Source of the DNA: Baffinella frigidus | Lineage: Eukaryota; Cryptophyceae; Cryptomonadales; Baffinellaceae | DNA: 11,400 nucleotides | Reading direction: 5' to 3' | Assembly (NCBI GenBank): GCA_026770585.1 | Contig: MU646318.1 | Coordinates: 426,984 to 438,383, forward strand | In this document: positions 6,224 to 11,400 of the stretch, piece after piece | Layout: the number at the start of each line of letters is the position of its first letter | How positions within the stretch are numbered: position 1 is the first letter of the stretch | The notes under the pieces: generated by a model | The model's input: the letters and a program-made list of their open reading frames with translations, nothing else | The model's database searches: none | What the model was told of the DNA's origin: nothing | Position numbers and translations under genes: made by a program

Positions 6224-6347
6224 GGTTGGAAACGCGGTTGGAGGATGGTTGGAAACGCGGTTGGAGGATGACTATGGAGCCATTCTCTGAGTCGAGGCTC
6301 AGGACTATGAGTCGAGGCTCACAACTATGAGTCGAGGCTCATAACGT
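6224..6347 (+). repeat. Two short tandem repeats: 23 bp x2, then 20 bp x3
   Basis: A 23-bp unit starting GGTTGGAAACGCGG is repeated exactly at 6224-6246 and 6247-6269. A 20-bp unit with core TGAGTCGAGGCTCA starts at 6288, 6308 and 6328, with small changes in the spacer. The core is partly self-complementary (TGAG/CTCA). Confidence 0.85.
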
Positions 6348-6413
6348 AGCTAATTAGGCAGCCACTTGGTTGCAGCGTGAAATTGTCTACGCGCAGCGCT
6401 ACATGTAGCGGGC

Positions 6414-6512
6414 TCCGCTCGCAGACACACACACACTCTGGCGCTCGCAATCCCACACGTACAGTGCATGCACACACACCGGCCGGCTCGTCGCATATTC
6501 CGTAGCGCTCCG
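6414..6512 (+). repeat. Copy 1 of a CA-rich dispersed repeat (CACACGTA family)
   Basis: It carries CCGCTCGCAGACACAC, identical to 8445-8460, then CCCACACGTA, GTGCATG, CACACCGGCCGGCTCGTC and CATATTCCG-GCGCTC. The same modules recur in order at 8445-8570, 8890-8993 and 9150-9252. No open frame is shared by the copies. Confidence 0.6.
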
Positions 6513-6595
6513 GTCTCAATGAGCGCCGTGGCGAGCAAGGCTCTGGGGATAAACCCCACTTAGGCATGGCTGGAGTGGCTTTACACAAGTCACGT

Positions 6596-6703
6596 CCTAT
6601 CCCTTAAGTGGCCAGTAGGCTCATACGCCCTACGGTAGGGCCCTAGGACCTGCCTAGGGCGAGTTAGGGTGAATATTCACCCTATGGTCACTTAAGGGAT
6701 AGG
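6596..6703. mobile_element. MITE-like element with 15-bp perfect terminal inverted repeats, copy 1
   Basis: CCTATCCCTTAAGTG at 6596-6610 is the exact reverse complement of 6689-6703, and the match extends four more bases inward with one mismatch. The interior holds the CCCTACGGTAGGG and CCTAGG palindromes. It is 108 bp and non-coding. A second copy lies at 7964-8068, and a decayed relative is likely at 976-1060. Confidence 0.8.
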
Positions 6704-7035
6704 TATTATAGGATACACCGCGGATCCCCCCAAGAATGTCCTTCTGCGATTGCGCTCTGCGGACAAGACATTTCCCAGATATCTGAAATTTATTTTTCCA
6801 TGATTTGAATGCCGATCAAATCAAAACTTGGCAGGCTTGATCGGGATCGGGTGCTAATAAATTGCAAATTCCCAACTTTTAGATGTTTCATGCCTGCAAC
6901 AATAGGCTTAACACAGCCGCCCAGAAGTTGGGTGGCCGACGGGTCAAGGCGAAGGCAGCCCATGAGTTTTCAAAGCCGACAACCCATAAAACTAGCACAA
7001 AACAAAAGTTTTTAGCGGGATTTTATCACACAAAG
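6704..7035. other. AT-richer non-coding stretch, nothing recognised
   Basis: Short open frames here have no coding character. Two overlapping 8-bp inverted repeats occur at 6801-6823 (TGATTTGA/TCAAATCA) and nearby (CCGATCAA/TTGATCGG). I see no gene, RNA or promoter that can be supported. Confidence 0.4.
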
Positions 7036-7430
7036 TACCTGGAAACTCTATCCTGAGTCCTCCTGACCAAATCATAAGTCCTCCTGGCCATATCCTGAGT
7101 CGGATAGAGTTTGGAGAATAAAGTCTGGATGTTTCAGGATAGAGTTTGGAGGTTTTGAGGTAGAGTCAGTGGGTCTCAGAATAAATCCTGGAAGTCTCAG
7201 AATATAGTGTGGAGGTCTCATGGTATGTCCGATAAAGTCAAAAGGTCTCAGGATAGAGTATGGACGCATCAGGATAAAGTCTAAAGGTCTCAGGACACAG
7301 TCTGCATTCTTCAGGTTAGCGTCTGGAGGGCTCAGAATAGCATTTGGAGGGTTTTGGATAGAGTCAGGCGGTCTCAGGATAGAGTGGTGAGGCCTCAAGA
7401 TGCATTCAGGTGATCTCAACACTGATTTTT
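7036..7430 (+). repeat. Degenerate 21-bp minisatellite with an orientation switch
   Basis: From about 7100 to 7430 the unit GGTCTCAGGATAGAGTCTGGA recurs roughly every 21 bp, some 15 or more times with substitutions. At 7036-7099 the same motif runs in the opposite direction (CTCTATCCTGAGTCCTCC). Two further units lie at about 7789-7838. Since 21 is a multiple of three, one minus-strand frame stays open through the array as a drifting heptapeptide near LRPPDSI. I take that as a by-product. Confidence 0.8.
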
Positions 7431-7446
7431 TTTGAAAAAAATCGAG

Positions 7447-7502
7447 GTCAGGGGAGGGGGCTGGGGGGGCAGGGTCAGTTGAGTTGCAGGGAGTGGGGGG
7501 GC
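7447..7502 (+). other. G-rich tract with quadruplex potential
   Basis: GGGGAGGGGGCTGGGGGGGCAGGG at about 7451-7474 (runs of 4, 5, 7 and 3 G) has four closely spaced G runs, meeting the usual intramolecular G-quadruplex pattern. A further G7 run follows at about 7495. Confidence 0.55.
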
Positions 7503-7567
7503 GCCATGCAGCCCCAACCATGACGAAAAAAAACGACGAATTTGTTTGTTTTTTTAAATTGTGAAGC

Positions 7568-7612
7568 AAAAGACTTAAAATTGTGAGGGCCCCTTACAAT
7601 TTTAAGTCTTTT
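7568..7612. repeat. Near-perfect palindrome with 17-bp arms
   Basis: AAAAGACTTAAAATTGT at 7568-7584 is exactly complementary to 7596-7612. Most of the inner GAGGGCCCCTT also pairs, so almost no loop remains. Just downstream, CGGCCAGATAYAATTTT occurs twice as a direct repeat (about 7626-7642 and 7672-7688). Confidence 0.8.
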
Positions 7613-7963
7613 TCAAAATCATTATCGGCCAGATACAATTTTGGGCCTCAAGAAAAATGTAAGGATTTCCGGCCAGATATAATTTTTGGGATGACCATTT
7701 TTCAGCTCCGCCCGCTAAAAAAAGCGGCTATAAGGAGAGAGTCCTGGGTCGACTCAGGAAAAAGTTCTGAGTCCGCAAAACGGAATTCCTGAGGTCTCAT
7801 GATAAAGTTCTGAGCACTCAGGACATAATTTGATTTTGAGGCAAGAATGTCGCAGATGATCTCTTTGTAGGTTCTAGAAAGATCAACAAGTCTACGGCCA
7901 CAAACCACACGCGACAACTCCGATCGAAATTATCGACGCGCATCGATACAGGGGTATCTGGGC

Positions 7964-8068
7964 TATCCCTTAAGTCACCAGTAGGCTCATACGCCCTACC
8001 GTAGGGCCCTGGGACCTGCCTAGGACCTCTTGCGGGTCAATTTTGACCGGCTGGCCACTTCAGGGATA
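7964..8068. mobile_element. MITE-like element with TATCCCTTAAGT ends, copy 2
   Basis: The left end TATCCCTTAAGT and right end ACTTCAGGGATA pair with one mismatch. The interior shares AGTAGGCTCATACGCCCTAC and TAGGGCCCT-GGACCTGCCTAGG with the copy at 6596-6703. The right half differs. Confidence 0.75.
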
Positions 8069-8123
8069 AAAAACCAAAACTTAAGGACTCAACCCGGATT
8101 TGGGTCTCCCGTTTTTTTGGTTT

Positions 8124-8176
8124 TTAGTACCAGAGGGTTGCCTAAATCTTGCGTTTAGTTAACCCTCTGGTACTAA
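8124..8176. repeat. Hairpin with perfect 16-bp stem
   Basis: TTAGTACCAGAGGGTT at 8124-8139 is the exact reverse complement of 8161-8176. A short inner CTAAA/TTTAG stem may extend it. T and A runs flank it (about 8111-8125 and 8181-8188). A structured RNA or a decayed element are both possible. Confidence 0.75.
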
Positions 8177-8444
8177 TTTGAGAAAAAAGGCACAGACCGA
8201 TGTCGGAGCACCCGTGTCCTCATAGCTCAAATACCCCTACAGCGGGGGGCGCCCCACACGAAAATGCTAGAGGGGCCTGTTTAAAACCGATGTGATTTTA
8301 CAAGTGGGCATTTGAGTAGTAACTTTCGTTGATTGATCACGTTACTAGCCATATATTGGCCAAGCGCGAGGTTTGAACACCTTATCCTGGTACAAATATT
8401 TGCAACCCCACATGTAAATAGGATCCTCCAGCATTCTCGAGCGG
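8177..8444. other. Non-coding stretch, nothing recognised
   Basis: I see no exon with coding character and no repeat shared with the rest of the window. An open minus-strand frame here starts inside a fold-back element and reads through CA-rich repeat, so it is not a gene. Confidence 0.4.
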
Positions 8445-8570
8445 CCGCTCGCAGACACACCCAAACTGACATACACGCACTTGACTTCCCACACGTAGCG
8501 TTCATTGCATTCCTACACGTAGAGTTCAAACACACCTCCCGACTCAGCAGCACACACAGTGTCGCATGAT
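8445..8570 (+). repeat. Copy 2 of the CA-rich dispersed repeat
   Basis: It contains CCGCTCGCAGACACAC (as in copy 1) and GCACTTGACTTCC-ACACGTAGCGTTCATT, shared with copy 4 at 9150-9252, then ACACGTAGAGTTC. The match to copy 4 is the longest within the family. Confidence 0.65.
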
Positions 8571-8686
8571 GGCGCTGCACCCTCCCCGGGACCCTCACGT
8601 GGGAGTGTACCCGCCTCGGGCCGTTAGGTCGACTGTATTCGGAGTAAGTCCTCACGCGGCCGCGTAACACACCGTGACACATTGTG

Positions 8687-8862
8687 TACAGGGGTACCTC
8701 GCTCATGGGAAACCGCCCCCCCCTGGGACCCTACAGTAGGACCATGCCTAGGGCCCTATGGTGGTCCTGCAGGGGTGGCGGTTTCTTATGAGCGAGGTAA
8801 GGCATGGTCCTAATGTAGGGTCCTATGGGGGAGCGGTTTCTTATGAGCGAGGTACCCCCGTA
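8687..8862. mobile_element. Fold-back element E3 with a doubled right end
   Basis: The left end TACAGGGGTACCTCGCTCAT and a right end TTATGAGCGAGGTA at about 8786-8799 bracket the CCTAGGGCCC core. A second right half follows directly and ends GAGCGAGGTACCCCCGTA at 8862. It looks like one element joined to part of another. Confidence 0.75.
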
Positions 8863-8889
8863 ACGAGTGCCGTTTTCAGCCGCTTTCAG

Positions 8890-8993
8890 CTACACACTCA
8901 CAGGCACTCGAAATCCCACAAGAGTGTGTTCCACACGTAGAGTGTATGCGCATACACCGGCGGACTCGTCACACAATCTGCACATTCCGGAGC
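8890..8993 (+). repeat. Copy 3 of the CA-rich dispersed repeat
   Basis: It shares CACTCGAAATCCCACA, CCACACGTAGAGTGTATG and CATACACCGGCGGACTCGTC with copy 1, with substitutions. Fold-back fragment E4 abuts its right end. Confidence 0.6.
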
Positions 8994-9031
8994 CTAGGAG
9001 GAGGCGCTTTCTTGTGAGCGAGGTACCCCTA
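8992..9031. mobile_element. Partial fold-back element E4 (right end only)
   Basis: GCCTAGGAGGAGGCGCTTTC, then TTGTGAGCGAGGTACCCCT, matches the right half of E2. The left terminus is absent. Confidence 0.6.
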
Positions 9032-9149
9032 AGGTCAACTGTACTCAGGGTAAGTCCTCACACTGCTTCGTCACGCGCCTTGTCACGCACGCGCTCGAAG
9101 ACACAACCCAACTGTGAGCCTCGGTCGGTCCTCTCCTCCCAAGCGGGGT

Positions 9150-9252
9150 CACACCAACCCACGCACACACGCACTTGACTTCCGACACGTAGCGTTCATT
9201 GAATTCCCGCACGTAGAGTTCGCACACACCGGACGACTTTGCAGCACGCACG
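9150..9252 (+). repeat. Copy 4 of the CA-rich dispersed repeat
   Basis: It contains GCACTTGACTTCC-ACACGTAGCGTTCATT and CACGTAGAGTTC as in copy 2, then CACACCGG-CGAC. It lies immediately inside the right arm of the 8610-9318 inverted repeat. Confidence 0.6.
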
Positions 9253-9369
9253 GCCTCCTGTGACGAGGCCGTGTGCGGACTTACCCCGAGAACAGTCGAC
9301 CTAACGGCCCGAGGCGGGCACCCTTTATGCGCATTCCGGAGCGCGCCCGTTTCGCGGAGCGCGGCGGCG

Positions 9370-9545
9370 AGCTAGTTTCGGAAGCCTCCAGCCCTGATTG
9401 GCTTTTTGGGACCTGAAGCGGATCAAATCCCCTCTACGTTCACCCCTTTTTCAGACTTTGAAAATTTTCAGGCCTCGAAAGGGGATTTGAGCCGTTTCAG
9501 GTCCCAAAAAAGCCATCCAGAGCTGGAAGCTTCCGTAACGAGAGC
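9370..9545. mobile_element. Long imperfect inverted repeat, arms ~60 bp
   Basis: The left arm (about 9375-9437) reads GGAAGCCTCCAGCCCTGATT, then GGCTTTTTGGGACCTGAAGC and GGATCAAATCCCC. The right arm (about 9480-9540) is its reverse complement with a handful of mismatches and one extra base in the T/A run. The 45-nt centre is C/T- and A/G-rich. No coding capacity; a MITE or a stem-loop transcript are both possible. Confidence 0.75.
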
Positions 9546-9669
9546 ACGGCAAAGTCCTCCTCCGAAGCAGATCAACTCGAGGATGCATCCTGCGCCATTT
9601 CCTCGGGCAGCCAGTCGTTTCCGACTGGCCCCTCCAAGGAAATTGCCAACGTTACAACCTCGGTTTGGT

Positions 9670-11284
9670 TCACTTCACGTTCCGCAGCGCGCCCGTGTCG
9701 AAGAGCGCGGCGGCGAGGAGGGCAACGTCCTCCTTGGAGTGCGCGGCGGACAGGGCCACGCGCAGCCGCGCCGACCCCTCCTTCACCTGCTTGTGCCCTG
9801 GGTGTCACAGAGCGGAATCCGCGGGCTCTAGGGGCGGGTGAAGTGACCATCACACGCAGCTGCGCCGACCCCTCCTTTACCTACCACCCCAACGGGATCA
9901 ATACAGGGATTCCTCGCGAACACAGGGGTGCCTCGCTCATAAGGAGCCGCCGCCCCCCCTAGGACCACCGTAGGGCCCTATGTACAGGCCTACTGTAGGG
10001 TCCTAGGGGGTTGCGCCCGTAGGGCCATAGCAGGGCAACGTCATCTTCAGAGTGCGCGTCGGACAGGACCACGCGCAGCCGCGCCGACCCCTTCTTCACC
10101 TGTCATAAATAAATATTTTTTAAATCTCGAGATTCCCCCGTATTGATCCCGGCAGGGCGGCAGGTAGTGTAGAGTTAGAGAGAAAAAGTTCGCTTTAAAA
10201 ATACGGAAGGGTAATTCAGGGCAAAATCCTCCTTGGAGTGCGCGCAGCCGCGCCGACTCCTTCTTCATCTGCCGTAAATAAAATAAATACATTACTAATA
10301 AATAAATGGCAAAACCGTATATCCCCCCCCCCCGACCCTCTCAAAGATGTTTTTATAAAAAGGCCGGTTGTAGCCTCGTGTGGGAAGGACCGTGGGGGGG
10401 CGGATGGCGGGCACGTGGAGGCCGCGTCGGAGGAGGAGCCGGGGAGGCCACACAATACTGCCACTGGCCTTTTTTGACAAAGCGTCGGGATCAATGCATG
10501 GGGTTCCTCGCACGGGTAGCCGGCAGGACCTCTGCGCCTCCGCAGCAGCCAACCCTCCCGCAACCCGCACCCGGACACAAGCAAGTCTACGTCCCGGTTA
10601 AATTTGGTCGGTGGGGACCGTGGGGGGGCGGATGGCTGGGACGTGGAGGCCGCGGCGGAGGAGGAGCCGGGAGGCGTCCATCGCTGCTTCGGAACTCCCG
10701 ATGATGAATGGGATGATGGGACTCGTGGCTTGCACCCCTGCGGAGGAAGTAGAGGAGTTACTCGGAGTTAGGGTCACGCACCGTCCTAGGGTCCTACGGT
10801 AGGGCTAGTCCTAGGAGAATACGACCCTCCTAGGCTCCTAGGGGAGGTGCGTTTCGGGTCCAGGGTTTCGGGGTTTCGGGTTCGTGGTTTCGTGTGTCGA
10901 ATTTCGGGGTTCGGGTTTCGGGAGCAGGCACCAGTCAAGCGTTCGAGCTGTCTCACACGGTCCCACACCTCCTCAGATTTCGCGTATCGTGTTTCGCGTA
11001 TCGTGTTTCGTGTTTCGTGTTTCGTGTGTCGAATATCGGGGTTCGGGTTTCAGGAGTTATCACCAGTCAAGCTCTCGAGCTGCCTCACACGGTCCCAAAC
11101 ACCTCGGATTTCGAGTTCGTGATTGGAGTATCGTGTTTCGTGTTTCGTGTTCATCGCTTCGCATTTCGGGTTCCGCGGGGGTTGGGAGCTACCAGTCAAG
11201 CTCTCGAGCTGCCTCACACGATCCCACACCGCGTCCCGCAGCAGCGGCTCTGAAGCGTTCACCTCCAGCGCTGCCAGCGCCCCG
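9670..11284 (-). CDS. BioF-like alpha-oxoamine synthase, C-terminal exons (5' part outside window)
   Basis: BioF joins pimeloyl-thioester and alanine to give 8-amino-7-oxononanoate in biotin synthesis, using PLP. Three exons join in phase. Exon i, 11284-11193, reads GALAALEVNASEPLLRD and AVWDRVRQLESLT, donor GTAGCT. Exon ii, 10737-10619, follows CCTCCGCAG and reads VQATSPIIPFIIG, then RLLLRRGLHVPAIRPPT. Exon iii, 9786-9670, follows AAGCAG and reads VKEGSARLRVALSAAHS, then EDVALLAAALFD, stop TGA at 9672. The join AIRPPT-VKEGSARLR is the family's AIRPPTVPxGTARLR signature and favours BioF over Kbl or serine palmitoyltransferase. About 108 residues are visible; the PLP lysine would lie upstream, beyond the TTTGGGG array. 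The segment between LESLT and TSPI is shorter than usual, so an exon may be missing. Introns are 455 and 832 nt. The gene may be damaged. Confidence 0.75.
9843..9880 (-). pseudogene. Truncated copy of BioF-like exon iii (copy 2)
   Basis: It starts after GGTAG with GTAAAGGAGGGG and reads VKEGSAQLRVMV before losing similarity. It lies inside the last intron, 57 nt before the intact exon's acceptor. Confidence 0.6.
9921..10026. mobile_element. Partial fold-back element E5 (left end only)
   Basis: CACAGGGGTGCCTCGCTCAT, then AAGGAGCCG, a C run and CCTAGGACC match the left half of E2, followed by CCTAGG/GGGCCC palindromes. The right terminus is missing. It sits between exon iii copies 2 and 3, inside the BioF-like gene's intron. 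Confidence 0.65.
10030..10099 (-). pseudogene. Copy 3 of BioF-like exon iii, frame open
   Basis: After an ACAG acceptor it reads VKKGSARLRVVLSDAHS, then EDDVALL, in the same frame as the intact exon, and ends abruptly at fold-back E5 sequence. Most substitutions keep the amino-acid class, so it may have been under selection after duplication, or be recent. Confidence 0.65.
10222..10268 (-). pseudogene. Copy 4 of BioF-like exon iii, internal deletion
   Basis: After CTGCAG-like GGCAG it reads MKKESARLRA, then skips about 18 nt to the CACTCCAAGGAGGA segment, which shifts the frame. AT-rich DNA with ATAAATAAA follows on the acceptor side, as it does for copy 3, so the duplicated unit included intron sequence. 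Confidence 0.6.
10391..10449 (-). pseudogene. Truncated copy of BioF-like exon ii
   Basis: The last 59 nt or so match exon ii, encoding RLLLRRGLHVPAIRPPT, and the exon edge ACG is followed by GTCCTT. One extra C near its start shifts the upstream frame and the SPIIPFI part is absent. It lies 170 nt downstream of the intact exon ii. Confidence 0.7.
10773..10851. mobile_element. Fold-back element E6 in the BioF-like intron
   Basis: ACGCACCGTCCTAGGGTCC on the left pairs imperfectly with GGCTCCTAGGGGAGGTGCGT on the right. CCTACGGTAGGG and CCTAGG palindromes fill the centre. It ends about 36 nt from the exon ii acceptor, and its left edge overlaps the CCCTAAC that could be that intron's branch site. 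Confidence 0.65.
10852..11185 (+). repeat. ~132-bp tandem repeat: exon i fragment plus TTTCGGG/TTTCGTG heptamers
   Basis: The 3' part of BioF-like exon i recurs at about 10932-10971 and 11064-11107, on the minus strand. Each copy ends TTGACTG before a GT donor and is embedded in degenerate heptamers (GTTTCGG, GTTTCGT). Spacing between the three CCAGTCAAGC sites (10931, 11063, 11192) is 129-132 bp. Both extra copies are cut at the same point upstream, near GAGGTGT. Confidence 0.75.
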
Positions 11285-11400
11285 CTTAGGGTTTGGGGTT
11301 TGGGGTTTGGGGTTTGGGGTTTGGGGTTTGGGGTTTGGGTTAGGGTTTAGGGTTTGGGGTTTGGGGTTTGGGGTTTGGGGTTTGGGGTTTGGGGTTTGGG
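11285..11400 (+). repeat. TTTGGGG heptamer array at the right edge
   Basis: Nearly perfect GGTTTGG heptamers, interrupted at about 11338-11351 by TTAGGGTTTAGGG. The array directly abuts exon i. On the minus strand the boundary reads CCCTAAG then CGGGGCG, so it could serve as a 3' splice site. The G-rich strand runs towards the right edge, the direction expected of a telomere on that side, but the array may equally be an intron or an interstitial block. Confidence 0.85.

Larger units (their letters stand above)
8610..9318. repeat. ~52-bp inverted repeats bounding a 709-bp segment
   Basis: Positions 8610-8661 and 9267-9318 are reverse complements at about 47 of 52 bases, with 27 exact at the outer end (CCCGCCTCGGGCCGTTAGGT and beyond). 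A third, directly repeated partial copy lies at about 9032-9065. Inside are fold-back elements E3 and E4 and copies 3 and 4 of the CA-rich repeat. It could be a composite of nested elements. Confidence 0.7.

Noticed and set aside
5895-6290. 131-residue plus-strand open frame
   Set aside because: It crosses the element with 26-bp inverted repeats and a 23-bp tandem repeat, with no domain-like composition.
7072-7569. 165-residue minus-strand open frame with an LRPPDSI-like heptad repeat
   Set aside because: It follows a 21-bp minisatellite whose length keeps one frame open, and it has no ATG at the proposed start. Annotated as a repeat instead.
8281-8706. 141-residue minus-strand open frame starting MSEVPLY
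   Set aside because: Its start lies in the terminal repeat of fold-back element E3 and the rest crosses CA-rich repeat. There is no coding character.
9406-9831. 141-residue plus-strand open frame
   Set aside because: It covers the right part of an inverted repeat and then the antisense of BioF-like exon iii.
9670-11284. Serine palmitoyltransferase or glycine C-acetyltransferase identity
   Set aside because: Same superfamily, but the AIRPPT-V-x-x-G-x-ARLR join is typical of BioF. Exact identity stays open because the active-site half is outside the window.
11285-11400. True chromosome end
   Set aside because: The orientation is right, but the array abuts an exon of a gene whose 5' part must lie beyond it and is interrupted by other heptamers. 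An intronic or interstitial array is at least as likely.
1-11400. tRNA, rRNA or protein-coding transposase or reverse transcriptase genes
   Set aside because: No cloverleaf with tRNA box motifs, no rRNA-like stretch and no transposase or polymerase motifs were seen on either strand.

Overview
The window looks like nuclear DNA of a unicellular eukaryote, most likely an alga with GC-rich genes. Three gene bodies can be read only if short spliceosomal introns are removed. Long stretches consist of plant/algal-type telomere-like heptamers (TTTAGGG, with TTTGGGG and TTTCGTG variants). A plant-like bromodomain and a nuclear biotin-synthesis-type enzyme fit an alga; a secondary-plastid group such as cryptophytes is only a guess. 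I see no bacterial operons, phage genes, tRNAs, rRNAs or CRISPR arrays.

Layout. 1-2380: telomere-like heptamer arrays, all G-rich on the + strand, mixed with minus-strand coding fragments. One 106-nt exon (1057-1162) is present in several truncated copies. 2381-4430 (or 4543): a minus-strand gene for a single-bromodomain protein. Its first splice junction rebuilds a textbook bromodomain across the intron. Two candidate downstream exons follow runs of 13 C just before the acceptor AG. 4645-5444: a divergently transcribed plus-strand gene for a small membrane protein ending in a heavy-metal-associated (HMA) domain. 5454-6350: fold-back elements, including one with perfect 26-bp terminal inverted repeats around a perfect 17-bp hairpin. 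6350-9320: mostly non-coding, with two MITE-like copies, a 21-bp minisatellite, hairpins, more fold-back elements and a CA-rich dispersed repeat. 9370-9540: a long imperfect inverted repeat. 9670-11284: a minus-strand gene for the C-terminal part of an alpha-oxoamine synthase, closest in motif to BioF (8-amino-7-oxononanoate synthase). Its three exons join in phase, and truncated copies of each exon lie inside its own introns. 11285-11400: a TTTGGGG array directly against the first visible exon.

The main theme is the link between genes and telomere-like DNA. Exons are locally multiplied and separated by heptamer arrays. Two arrays are bounded by 18- and 22-nt direct repeats of the coding sequence they interrupt, as an insertion with target-site duplication would leave. 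All splice models are read by eye, without transcript evidence.
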